Source: Saccoglossus kowalevskii (Eukaryota > Hemichordata > Enteropneusta > Harrimaniidae). From it: DNA of 25,787 bases. A program made the translations under genes and the position numbers. How positions within the stretch are numbered: position 1 is the stretch's first letter; every line of letters starts with the position of its first letter. The stretch spans positions 807,446 to 833,232 of the forward strand of contig NW_003148769.1 in assembly GCF_000003605.2 (NCBI RefSeq). The letters run 5' to 3'. This document shows positions 10,001 through 22,000 of the stretch, in pieces. The notes beneath the pieces were generated by a model. It did not search any database and was not told where the DNA came from. It saw only the letters and a list, made by a program, of their open reading frames with translations.

Positions 10001-13000
10001 CCATAATACTGCTTAAAGGGGCGATGTTCATTGCGCCGTGTCCTGTTCGATATGAGACTCATGGTGACGTATGCAATGCATGCAATGCATGTAAAAGTAC
10101 ATTGTTTGTTTACAAGAAATTCACACGCGTATGTTCATCAAAATAAATTAGGAATTTATAAACATGGTTCTGGCAATATTGAAGAAGTTGGTAATTCTGA
10201 TTTTATAGTATTATTAAATATAAAATATTTGAAATACAACCATGGCATCTATTCAAAACTATTGACTTGAAAAAGAGAGGAAGGGAAACTGCTTTTAAAA
10301 ATTATTTTTGAAACATTGATTTTTTTTATCTGATTTTTTGATATTATGTAGAACAGGGTGAAAGTCTGTTCAGACTTTTAAGTTTAAATTCAGTGCAAAC
10401 ATGTAGACTACCATATTGTGTCAATGACTTAATTTTATTCAGCCCTTAAGATTACCACCAACCATGAGTTATAGATATAATACTGTAAAATACTTTATTT
10501 CAGCTCGAATTAATTTTCTTAGAAAACTTTTTGGGCGTTTTGTAGGAAATTTATTTTCCCTGATTTTTGATGAGTTGAAGGTGAAAAATAAGAAAAAGAT
10601 CATATTCACTAGATTTTATTTTCACTGAATCATCTCTTCAGCGAAAATATCGGTAGCGAAAATTAATTCCAAGCGAAAATAAAGTAATTTACAGTAATAT
10701 GACACAATATAGGTGAGAGCACTCATAGTTTACATGTGCTAACAATTGAATTTGTTTTTTGGATCAATTGAAACACTAGTTCTACATGTGTGTTTTTTTT
10801 GTTTTTTTGCAGCTGTTGATTCAAACTGTGAAGAGGATTTCACATGTGTCAATACTGGCCGTTGTATTTCAATGCGTTGGGTCTGCGATATTGACAACGA
10901 TTGCGGTGATTCGTCAGACGAGGCAGATTTCATGTGCTGTAAGCTTAATACTACGCTACATTTTTGGAAAATTTTATAAAATATTAGTAATTGCTGTTTC
11001 CTTAAATGTTGTATTATAACAGGTGAACATGATTTGTCCGTTTATGTCATGTGACTATCATGTGACTATGTTCCCTCACTTCCATGATCTAATAGATCAG
11101 CATGTACATCTACTTAATAATTAATCAGTGTTATTGTGTACATCTAGAACAGTACCTCTGTATTGTAGTGTGCCATAGTTTTTCAGTATTCAATGGAGTA
11201 TCTGCATACTACTTTATTAGAAAACTCCAAATATGAAACGATTACGTAGTAATTACAAGATGGTGGACATTTTTGAAAACAAAGTTCAGTTCAAAGCTGA
11301 GTTCTGATCTTCACATAGCAGTCGGTTGAATTGGGAAGATGTATAATTATATTATAATAATTTACACATGTAAGGTTATTACAAGGATTCTGCAAAGTAT
11401 GCACTCAGATAGTACACAATCACGTCGTCCATTGCGATGCATCAGTCCTTTGAGGCTGTGCATTAGTTGATATACTCTTGCTGTTCTGTCCTTTGTACAA
11501 ACTTTGCAATATTCTCAAACCTGATTGGTTGATAACCATCACATGACATAGATATAATTGGTAAATTCTCAGTGTGTTTTCTCTCATTTTCATGCATTTT
11601 CGAAATCAGGAAAACATCTGTAATACTGTGAAATACTATATTTTAGCTGGAAATAATGTTTGCTGAAAAGACATTTTTGGTGCCTTGTATGGAATTTATT
11701 TTCACTGATTTTTTGACAAGTTGAATGTAAAATATAGGAAAAAAGGTATATTCGCTGGATTTTATTTTCACTGAATCATTCCTTCAGCGAAAATAGCAAA
11801 AATTAATTTCAAGCAAAAATAAAGTTTTCTTCTGTACCTTAATTAAAATACTTCCATCCAGTTTTTTGTCTGATGTATAATAATGAGAATTATGTCACTC
11901 CTGCTTGGATCAAATAACAAACCTGCATTATAGTTTCACTGATTTACAGTATTTTTTTCTTGTGACTTTTTTTATTCACAGTTGAACATACATGCAGGCA
12001 AACTGATTTTACTTGCAATAATGGCCGCTGTATCTTTCTCAGCTGGAGGTGCGATTACGATGACGATTGTCGAGATGGCAGTGATGAAATTGATTGCCGT
12101 AAGTTGATCTACATTCTAATGTTGATGTCGTTACTGATTCTTGATTTCATCAACTATTGAGAATTAACATTACATGTATACTATTTTAATTAATATTTTA
12201 CAACCTCTTAATGTAGAACTCTAATCATGAATGGGAATACCCAGAATTCATTCATTTTTCAATCAATTGTACTTCTGGGCAATATAAGGATATTGATTTA
12301 AAAAAAGTTGGGGGTCACCACCTTAATTTTTGGAAGAATGATAGTTGTATTTTAGTGGATAATGGCCATTTTGACAGTATTGTAATGCTTTTACCACAGC
12401 TTCCTATGGTGGAGATAATATATCATATCTTAAATTATTTCGTTATAATTGTGCTCTATTAAACAGAGCGATTTTTAAAAAAATGTTAGGACAATCTCAA
12501 ATACAATGTATGTCACTGGAACACAAAATTTTATTTAATGGTATCATGACAAAATTTTATTTAATGGTATCACGGAACATTGACTTCATGATTTTACACA
12601 ATAAACTAATAAACACTGTCATGTGATTTCTAAAAAGTTTTGAGGGGCTTATACCTTAAGTTCTTGACCAGTTGGCACTGAAATAGCATATGATGTACCC
12701 ATAATGCAATGCATTTCATATAAGAGATGCCACCATATTGGTACATGGAATGAGACCACAATTCAACTTCCTGTTTTCATGACCCTCACAAAATTCTACA
12801 GCATGTTTGCAATTTGACATGAACATGAGTTTTGCTCAAAACAGTATTATTGTTTATTTTTACATTCTTTGGGAATGTAACTAGACCTAGGACCTATAAT
12901 CATTTGGCTCAACAATTTAGGTGATATTGGATCAAACATTGACTTTGTAGCGTATTTGAATTGTATTGGTCCTGTATTGTGTATTACTGGTGCAGAATAT

Positions 13001-16000
13001 ATAGACGTGGTGTCGTCTATGATCACGAGACTTTGAAAAAAATATGAATAATAGACTAGCGAGTTGGGTGGGTAGGTCTTGCCTACTGGTCAGCTGTCCT
13101 TGCGTAATCCCATGGTAATACACTGAAAAAGTAATGTGATGAAACAGAATATTTTGCCAACTACGTATCAAGAGATCAGTTTTTGGGTGTTCTTAGAATG
13201 GCCAGATTCCAGACTAGTACAGAATGCGGTGACCATTTATTATATTTTTTCTCTGCAGCGTTCCCTACTTGTGACCCAATCAATGATTTTACATGTGCTA
13301 ATAGTCGATGTATCAGTAAGGACGATGTCTGTGATGGTCATGACGATTGTCGAGATGGACAACAATCAGATGAGCGAGATTGTCGTAAGTCTCACATTCT
13401 CCCACGTTCTTGCAATAGATCTAATTGATCAGATTGGCACTTGCTATTTTAGTTAAATTTGTACTTGTTTAGCTTTGTGGATTGTTTTGCATTGAATTAT
13501 GTTTAGATAAACATTGTGATCAATCATTTAGTTTACTTCAATCGCTCACAAACATTGGGAAATGTTGTTATATAGTAGGCTTACTCAGGAATGCAAACAC
13601 CCAAAATCTGCCCATGAGCCTTTGCGTTTTTATCTTGTGTTGTTATCATCGCTTGGAACTCAATTCCTGCGCATGCGCATGTGATGATCCTCTCGCTTTA
13701 ATTTGAATTTCTTTCAAATAGATGTTCTATTTGAATTTCTTGTAAAATTCAATGCGGCCACCTGTTCCACTGTATACTGTGAGTCGACATCAGCTTTCGG
13801 CAAATTGTGTATGCTGTTGATTTTGAAACATTAGCTTTGAAATTTCAGTAAATGAGACTTTTCAAATGTAAAACATGGAACTTCGCCATGCATGTTTGAT
13901 ATTCATACTGATAGTGATGTCCACTTGGTTACGCAAAGTTTCAAAACTGATAACAATTGTGCCAATATCTAGTTAAACTTCAATGCAAAATGGACAAATA
14001 AATTCAGACTAGTGTAAATTGATATTATATATATTATATAATTCTTTTCTGTTTCTACCTTATACTATGTTTTTTTTGTACTTTCGTAAATAGACCCTTC
14101 AATTGTTTTGCGATACGTGAGAAATCAGGCGTGTAAGTCTCAGATAAACTATTTTTGTTTTTTGCCTGATGTCGTTTGTTTCTGTTTTTCACATAATACT
14201 GAAAAATACACTCATTTGCCATTTGTGAGTTCTAAATAGTAAAAACTAATTCGTAAGTAATTCTCAAAGTGTTTCATTTGAACTAATGATTAACAAATTT
14301 CTATTAAATTTGTATCCCTCGAAAGTACGAAAATGTGTGACATTTTGAAGGTCATCCATTACTAAGATCAGTTCATATTTACAAAAAAAAATAGTGTGCA
14401 TAGATTTGGGTTTTTGAATTTTGCTAACAGTCTAAAATCGCATGTTTGGTTTGGTAAAATAAAGGAAATGTTTTTTTATTGACAGAGTGTATCTATTATT
14501 TGCTGTTGAGTTTGCACTGGAGACTCCTATAATGTCTTTGTGATGAAGCTATGCAAAATGAACTGAACACCTATACAATATACCAAACACCTGTACAATA
14601 TACTGAACACCTATACAATATACTGAACACCAGTACAATATACTGAACACCAGTACAATATACTGAACACCTATACAATATACTGAACACTATACAATAT
14701 AATATACTGAACACTATACAATATAATATACTGAACACCTATACAATATACTGGACACCTGTACAATATACTGAACACCTGTACAATATACTGAGCACCT
14801 GTACAATATACTGAGCACCTGTACAATATACTGAGCACCTGTACATTTTGCCGAACACCTGTACAATATACTGAACACCTGTACAATATACTGAACACCT
14901 GTACAATATACTGAGCACCTGTACATTTTGCCGAACACCTGTACAATATACTGAACACCTGTACAATATACTGAACACCTGTACAATATGCCGAACACCT
15001 GTACAATATGCCGAACACATGTACAATATGCCGAACACCTGTACAATATGCCGAACACCTGTACAATATGCCGAACACCTGTACAATATGCCGAACACCT
15101 GTACAATATACTGAACACCTGTACAATATACTGAACACCTGTACAATATACCGAACACATGTACAATATGCCGAACACATGTACAATATGCCGAACACCT
15201 GTACAATATGCCGAACACCTGTACAATATACTGAACACCTATAAAATAAGAAATTATTATTGTTACATTAGTATATATCTGAAGACAAATATGTCTTAAT
15301 CTCCTCTACACTTATTACTTTCTCATTTCTCTTCTTCTTTGTATATTGAGAATATTTAATCAACTGGCTTTTGTTTTTTTTATAGCTGGACGTACATGCG
15401 CACCGGGTTACCACCAGTGCGAAAGCTCAACATTGTGCCTACCACGCCGTTGGTTGTGTGATGGAGACAATGACTGTGGAGACATGTCTGATGAAAGCAC
15501 AACTTTCTGTTGTATGTACATATATTGATTTCCTTGTCAAATTTTGTTTCTTCAAACTATACTATGACATGCTGAGTTGGTGATGAAAACGAATGATGTA
15601 TTTCTATCCTAATAATACTCAGAATAAATAAACCGTGGAATGTCGGAACACAATGAAGGGGTTCCACAACAGAATCAGGAATGTACCCTGAGACAAACAC
15701 TGACCTTTTTTTTTTTTTACAGACTTTCTCATGTGCAGTTTAGTATTTTATGTAAATTTGTCTTGTCAATTTTTGGTCATCTTTGTAGTTTATGTGTCTT
15801 TAAAGTGCCTGTGCAATGCCCACCCTCACGTTTCCTATTTCAGATCTGTGTCCCACTGAAATGGGCAGTTATTGTTTTTTTTGCTGAAAATGATTACTCG
15901 TATCCAAGTAAATTTGGAATATTTCTCGTGTTGTAGCCACGCCCACCTATCCTGAAACGGTCGACTGTTTCCGGATTCCCGATTCTCGCCGAAAGTGCAC

Positions 16001-19000
16001 CACCAAATGATAAAAATGTGAGAGGAAGTCATACCCCCGAGCCGTGATAACACTGGTCATTCAGTATAGTTTTAAACGATATACATTTTTCGGTTGGCGT
16101 TTTTTCTTTTTTTTTGTCTATTTTATTTTTTTTGAGAGAGTTTTCAGATGTTGTGTTGTGGGCAGTTGCAGTGAAACGTATAGTCATAGTGTATGTATTC
16201 ACACGTTTCTAATCGATCCGAAGGTGCGACATCAGTGGACGAAAGCCACTTAACCTCAGATTCTTTTTTTTTGTGTGGAAAAACTGTCCTTGTCCATGAA
16301 AAAAAAAAAAACTATGTTTAAAGAGAAACACCTACAACGTAAACCTGGCACAACACTTTTGAAAGAAATAGATTTCGAACCAGCCCATGATCACCGAGGC
16401 GGATTTTAGAAGAGACGTCCGGCAAGTGTTTCAAATGAGTTGACTTTTTTTGCGATCGTGATTATAGTTTTATAGAGATCATTCAGTAAAAGGTAGTAAT
16501 AATTTTGACAGTGATACGAAAACGAAGCGTCGGACAAACAGGAAATTACACAGCCCTTACACACTGCTAATTGTTTTCATTTTCGAAGGCTAAAAGTTTC
16601 TGAATTGCTTGGTGATTGGTGTTGAATGTCGAATTCACACCTCTGTTCTTTTTTTTTATCTCCGTCCTTGCAGCTTGATCTGCGTAATAATTTATGAAAT
16701 AAGAATCCGGGCTTGGTCAATGTGTTTCCACCAAAGTTTTAATATGATGTTATAATTATGACAATCACGCCATGGATCACGCTAACTCGAATCCACTCTC
16801 AATTTATCTGTAGGTGTGTCGATCTCGATTATTTTTGTTATCCAATTAAACGCCGCTTTTAACAAACTTGCCCTCGTCGTGACCCGACGCGTTCACCTAT
16901 TTCAACAAAATGTAAATTTATTTCCACGCAACTGTCATTTATTTAGTAACTGTGATTTGTCGTTTTTCACTATAGTCTAATGTTTAGAATGTAAAATTAT
17001 GTTCTCTTTTATTTTAATTTTAAAAGTTTTACACAGACGATCGATGAAATAAAACAGTGTAGTGACGTGCTTAGTAACCTGCTAAATAACGAGATAATTC
17101 CGACGTCAAATTCTATTGTGTTCAGCGACAGTGTACAAACGTGCGCCGGTGTCGGTGACAATCACGGTGACCATCACGGTGACCAGCTACACCAGAACGG
17201 ACATATTTCGCATCTAACTCAACCCCATGCAACAAAAATTGATACTATGTGTTCATTATGGTCTATTCTTCCTCGACGAACAAGTACATATTAAAGTGAC
17301 AATTTAGTCAAAGAAGAGAAAACTGCACAAGAAATTTGCCTTATTTACACGTATCGGCAATGCAAGCTGCCATGCGACTTCCCCTTCTGACGTCACAAGG
17401 GGAATTTCTGTATGCAAATGAGAAGCTAATGAGGAGCCTCGTTTTAAAATACACAAAAATAAAGTTGCCGTAGACTGAGTTTAAAACACATTTTTTCACT
17501 TAAAAAAAATTATTTATGCTTAGAAACATAAAAATTAATAATATTTATGTATCAATGGATAATGTTAGGCGTGAAAATAGCAGCACAGGCACTTTAAATG
17601 GATTTTTTTACCCTTTGAGCGTGAAAGTCAACTTTTTACCATCACAAAATTTATTGTACTCCATGATATGTTTGCATTTTTTTCCAAGTTTTGTTACCTG
17701 GTGCACCCGACAAGAGCGGGTCAACAGAATTCTCAATTCGTTTCATTTTAAAAAATAAACCGGAACAAAAACGTACACAATTTTTCAAACTTGAGGTTTG
17801 TACAAATCTAACGTAATCGATCTTTATAGTTGACGTGTTAAAGGCTGGATAATAACGTAGTCATGCAATTCAGACATTGAACTTCACTTGGGCCTGAACG
17901 ATTGCGCTCCCACTCTCACATTGTTGTATACATAATAACCAGGGATTCATTGGAAAACAAAGAGGATTTCGTTGAGGTATTTTACGAATCCTGTTCTTTT
18001 TTTTTTTTTTTCAGTTGGAATACCTTGTAATAGTGGTGATTTCCGATGTGTTACCAGCGGACGTTGTATTCCCCCGTACTGGCATTGTGACGGCGATAAT
18101 GACTGTAGGGACATGTCAGATGAGCCTAGCAGCTGTGGTATGTTGATCAATACATTGGTGGATTTATTCACCGCTGATAGATTAATGGGGAAATATAAAA
18201 TAATATTTTAAATTTTTTGAATATTTTAACACATTGTCAACTTATCCACGGTAGCTTTCAGCATGCAAACTTTTACTTGGACAATTTTTTTTCCCCAATT
18301 CAGATAGAGAAAAGTTTTCTTTTTAGTTCTTACAGAGACAAATTTCACAAATGCGAGTCTGAAAAAATGTGTTTTTTTTTCTTTATCCTTACAACAGGGA
18401 TTTATAATTTATCTAAGGATGTGGTTTTAAGGTAGTAAGCTACCTTTGAAAAACAATATTACTGGAAATTTAACAAAAATGCATGTTTTGAATAGTTTAC
18501 AATTGTTTCCTTAGCCAGAAACTTTCTATCGTATCTCTAAAATTCTGTTATAAAAATTATATGTAGTGTTATGAGGGCTACATATGACTATAACAAAAAA
18601 TTGGAGAATTTTGAATATTAGTTATCCATGGATAATATAAATTTTGTTTCTGTCCTCACCGTCACAGGTACTGAGGAGTTCACCTGTTTTGGCGATCAGT
18701 TTACTTGTGATAGTGGCCGGTGTATCCCTTTGAACTGGATCTGTGATTCTGATAATGACTGCGGGGACCACTCAGATGAAGATGAAAGACACAATTGTGG
18801 TAAGAATGATTCAAAGAATATCTTTGTAATGCTAAGAGCCAAAACAAGTTCGTGAAATGTCATGTATTGCATCATTACAACCATAGCATCCACAATTATA
18901 ATTATGAAAATATTCACAAGATTGTACTTGATTGGCTAACTAACCCTAACAACTAACATTCTAACCAATCAGAGAGCAGCTTGTTTGTTGACTCAACCGC

Positions 19001-22000
19001 CAGCCACAATAAGTTATGATAACAAGAACTTTTATTAGTCCCCGTTCGGACGAAGTCCGAAAACGGGGACTTTTAATTCGGTCTCCGTCCGTGCATCTGT
19101 GCGTCGGTGCGTCCGTCCGGAGTCATATCTCAGTATCCCTTGGACCGATTCTGTTCATTCTTTGCATGTGCCTAGTACTTTATGTGGGACATATGCACAT
19201 GCAGTGGTTTAGCGATTCGATTCAAAATGGCCGACTGGCAGCAATCTTGTTTTTTGAAAATGTTGTATTTTGGACATGCTTTGTCAGTTGTCATTCAAAC
19301 TTGGTACATAGATTATGTTAGGATACATGTCCATGACGATTTATTTCGCAATTGGATCAAAGATAGTCGACTGGCAGGCATCTTGTTTTGTTTTTTTTAT
19401 GCGGTATCTTGGACGTGCTCTGTCAGTTTTCATTCAAATTTGGCACATACATGTACTTTGTTAGGATGTTAGAATGCATGTCCATGACAATTTGTTTCAA
19501 AATCTGGTCAAGGATGGCAGATTGACAGCCATCTGACTTTTCGGCCTTACTAATATATTTCCACAATTTATGTACCATTTTCATTCATATTTGGCACATA
19601 CATCATACATATCAGTGTGTTTCATAATCAGATCAAAGATTGCTGAACAACGGCTGTTTTTATTTTTGGCCATATTACTACTACAAGAAACACATGTTTT
19701 GATGTAAATAAACAATCTGTTGTATACGCCACTTAGAACTCAAGTTTCAAGGACACCTTCGCGACAACCCCTTAGCTTTAATATGACAAGCACGAAGAGA
19801 ACTTTCAAAAATTTAATGGGGACTGTGTCATTTTCAATGACTTGTTTAATAATAATAATAACTTTATTACTCAACAATTACCATCTGTGGGTAATGTATG
19901 GTAAGAAAAATACAACAATAAAGCGAAAATTACAATAACAATACTATAAACAAAATTACAAACAATAACGTTATTTTTTGTATATTGTTTGTTTTAAGTA
20001 TTTAACTAGTGGAAATCTGTTGTTTGCATATGTTTATAAAATTGTTTATTCTATTCTGTTTATTTATTACCTATGTTACATTCTATAAACAGCAATTTTC
20101 GTTCTTTCTCATAGCGCTCACAGTCTAAAACAACATAGATTTCATTTTCCACTGTTTAATCATTACATTACACTTTCGGCTTCCTTCTTCGTTCTAATTC
20201 AATTTCTAGATTATGGTAACTTATTCTGAATTTTATTAATATTCTTCTCATGCTGAAGTCCTTTATTTCATCTAGGTATTTTTCAGTTTTAAATTGTGTT
20301 TTTGAATAAACTGTATGTTCGTAATTTATTTTCCTCATTTTGATTGTTACTACAACTAACGATTTGATTTTTCCGGGTCTGTTTATATTCATTTGATAGT
20401 TTACTTTCGATATTTTTTGATCCTAATTTAATACAATGCTGCTAATAGTTGTGGTATTAATTAGTATTAGCATTAAGGTGGTTTGAATTTTGCAATACTG
20501 AGCATGTTACTGCACATATATGCAATGCATTATGGGAGATTACCTCCCATTTCATATAACAAAAACTAGTATCACTTCGGAAACTAACTAAATTGTGTGT
20601 ATTTTTTGAATTATTTCCCAAATATTAGTTTTATAATCAATAGTAATATGTATGTAGTATGTCAACAAGCAAAATTGTGAGATATGAATAAATAATCTAA
20701 CCTTAGAAACCATCCTAAAAATGACAATTTTGGCCAGTCCTTGTATCTCAAAAATTCTTCTGATGGCCCTAATTTTGTTTTTTTCGTTTTCGGTATGATA
20801 ATGAAAATATGACGAACTTAATATATAATCTTCTGTTTGACTCAAACCTCTCCTTAACCTTCCACTGTTGTAATGCCTCCCTTTTGGCTTCTGTAGTTGA
20901 GTATTAATATTTGACTAAACTAGCTTCAGTTTTGCATTAAATTTTGCTGCACATGCAGAGATGGTGCAAGCGTGCCCAATAATGCTTACATGCAATGATC
21001 TTGCATGCAATGATCTTGCTTGTATGCACCTTGCATTCTTGATCTGCATGTTGATCTCCGGACAAAAGATGTTTTTTGAACTAAAATAAATATACAAAAT
21101 TAATTCAATTTCACTTTGAAATGTAGTTTTTAAATATGCATAGAGTCAAAGGCACTGTAACAACATTCACTATTTGTAACTGGTTCAATTAGATGATATT
21201 CACAAACATAAATTGTGTTAATTAGTAATGGGTTGAGTGACATTCTGATTAGAATTCTTTTGTAATACTTTTCGAGTTCCCTGTCAACAAAAATATTGCA
21301 GGAAAGTATTCTCATGAGCAAAATAAGAATCTGGTGCAAAGATTCCAAGATTCTTGCTAAAATTCAGGGAAAGTATTAAGTCAGACCAGAAGCTTCTTGC
21401 AAAAATATAAGCCTGAGCTAGGAACATGTATATAACGTTTGCATGGGTAAATACTGACAATGTTATATGTTTGGATAGTTGAAAGAAACTGTGGTCCGGG
21501 ATATTTCACATGTACTGAGCCAATCATTGGAAGAGGTAGATGTATTCCACTCCGATGGTTATGTGATGGAGATGCTGATTGCAATGATGCAGAGGATGAA
21601 GCAAGTTGTGGTATGTATATCGTTGTCTCTAAACTTGTTTTACTGACAAAATTGCCACCATTGACTCCAAGATTGTTTTATTGACAAAATTGCCATCATT
21701 GACTCCAAGATTGTTTTACTGACAAAATTGCCACCATTGACTCCAAGCTTGTTTTATTAACAAAATGGCAACCATTGACTCCAGACTTGTTTTACTGACA
21801 TCCCTATGTATCATTGGAACTTAATTGGGACCTTCCGATCAGCACAAACACCACTTCATAAGCAGACATGATATCCCTAATGTCATTTCTGTTTTTGTTT
21901 TTTTTGTTTTTTTCTCCAGATCATGAAGATTGTGATAACTCTGAATTCACATGTGATAATGGTATTTGTATTCGTGAAATATATAAATGTGACCATGACA

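Larger units (their letters stand above)
10939..11981. other. Intron 7 (1,043 bp)
   Basis: Holds a decayed foldback element (11372-11522) and a full TACTGTA MITE (11624-11836). No other features seen. Confidence 0.6.
13385..15385. other. Intron 9 (2,001 bp)
   Basis: Contains the perfect palindrome TGCGCATGCGCA at 13668-13679 and the large 20-bp minisatellite at 14563-15247. The rest is AT-rich and unremarkable. Confidence 0.65.
15799..17598 (+). mobile_element. Candidate Kolobok-like DNA transposon remnant (TTAA, THAP)
   Basis: The left end TTTAAAGTGCCTGTGC (15799-15814) is the exact reverse complement of the right end GCACAGGCACTTTAAA (17583-17598). TTAA stands at both borders, as in superfamilies that duplicate TTAA on insertion (piggyBac, Kolobok). 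Inside, 16149-16250 encodes a THAP-like zinc finger in the plus direction. A second possible exon, 17037-17294, has a good acceptor (TTTTACACAG). Known: Kolobok elements carry THAP domains and make TTAA duplications. Inferred: this is a degenerate or internally deleted Kolobok. No transposase catalytic region is recognisable. Alternative: a decayed THAP gene fragment with a chance inverted repeat. Confidence 0.5.
15512..18014. other. Intron 10 (2,503 bp), mostly one candidate transposon
   Basis: Bases 15799-17598 are bounded by a 16-bp perfect inverted repeat and differ in composition from the other introns, with many more CpG dinucleotides. The flanks (15512-15798 and 17599-18014) are ordinary AT-rich intron. 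A second hairpin-like word, CACCCGACAAGAGCGGGTC, lies near 17705. Confidence 0.6.
18800..21478. other. Intron 12 (2,679 bp)
   Basis: Contains the family B hairpin-headed element (19032-19847), immediately followed by the tail of an antisense LINE remnant (19848-20392). Also present are a 7-bp-stem hairpin ATGGGAG...CTCCCAT at 20532-20550 and a 15-bp duplication TGCAATGATCTTGC(A/T) at 20991-21020. The rest is unassigned AT-rich sequence. Confidence 0.6.

Noticed and set aside
9952-10270. Cysteine-containing open frames near 10030-10146
   Set aside because: Cysteines come from GCATGCAATGCATG-type repeats; the spacing is neither EGF nor class A and there is no suitable acceptor.
10739-10933. 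Minus-strand open frames opposite the class A exons (also at 17947, 18696 and 21381)
   Set aside because: They are antisense shadows of conserved exons; the plus-strand frames have the domain signatures and splice sites.
14671-15238. Three overlapping minus-strand open frames of 159-175 codons
   Set aside because: They are the 20-bp minisatellite read in all three frames; the unit has no stop codon on that strand, so length is not evidence of coding.
19016-19472. Open frames of about 100 codons in family B
   Set aside because: They cover the hairpin and the CGTCCGTC leader and shift between frames; this is non-coding repeat.
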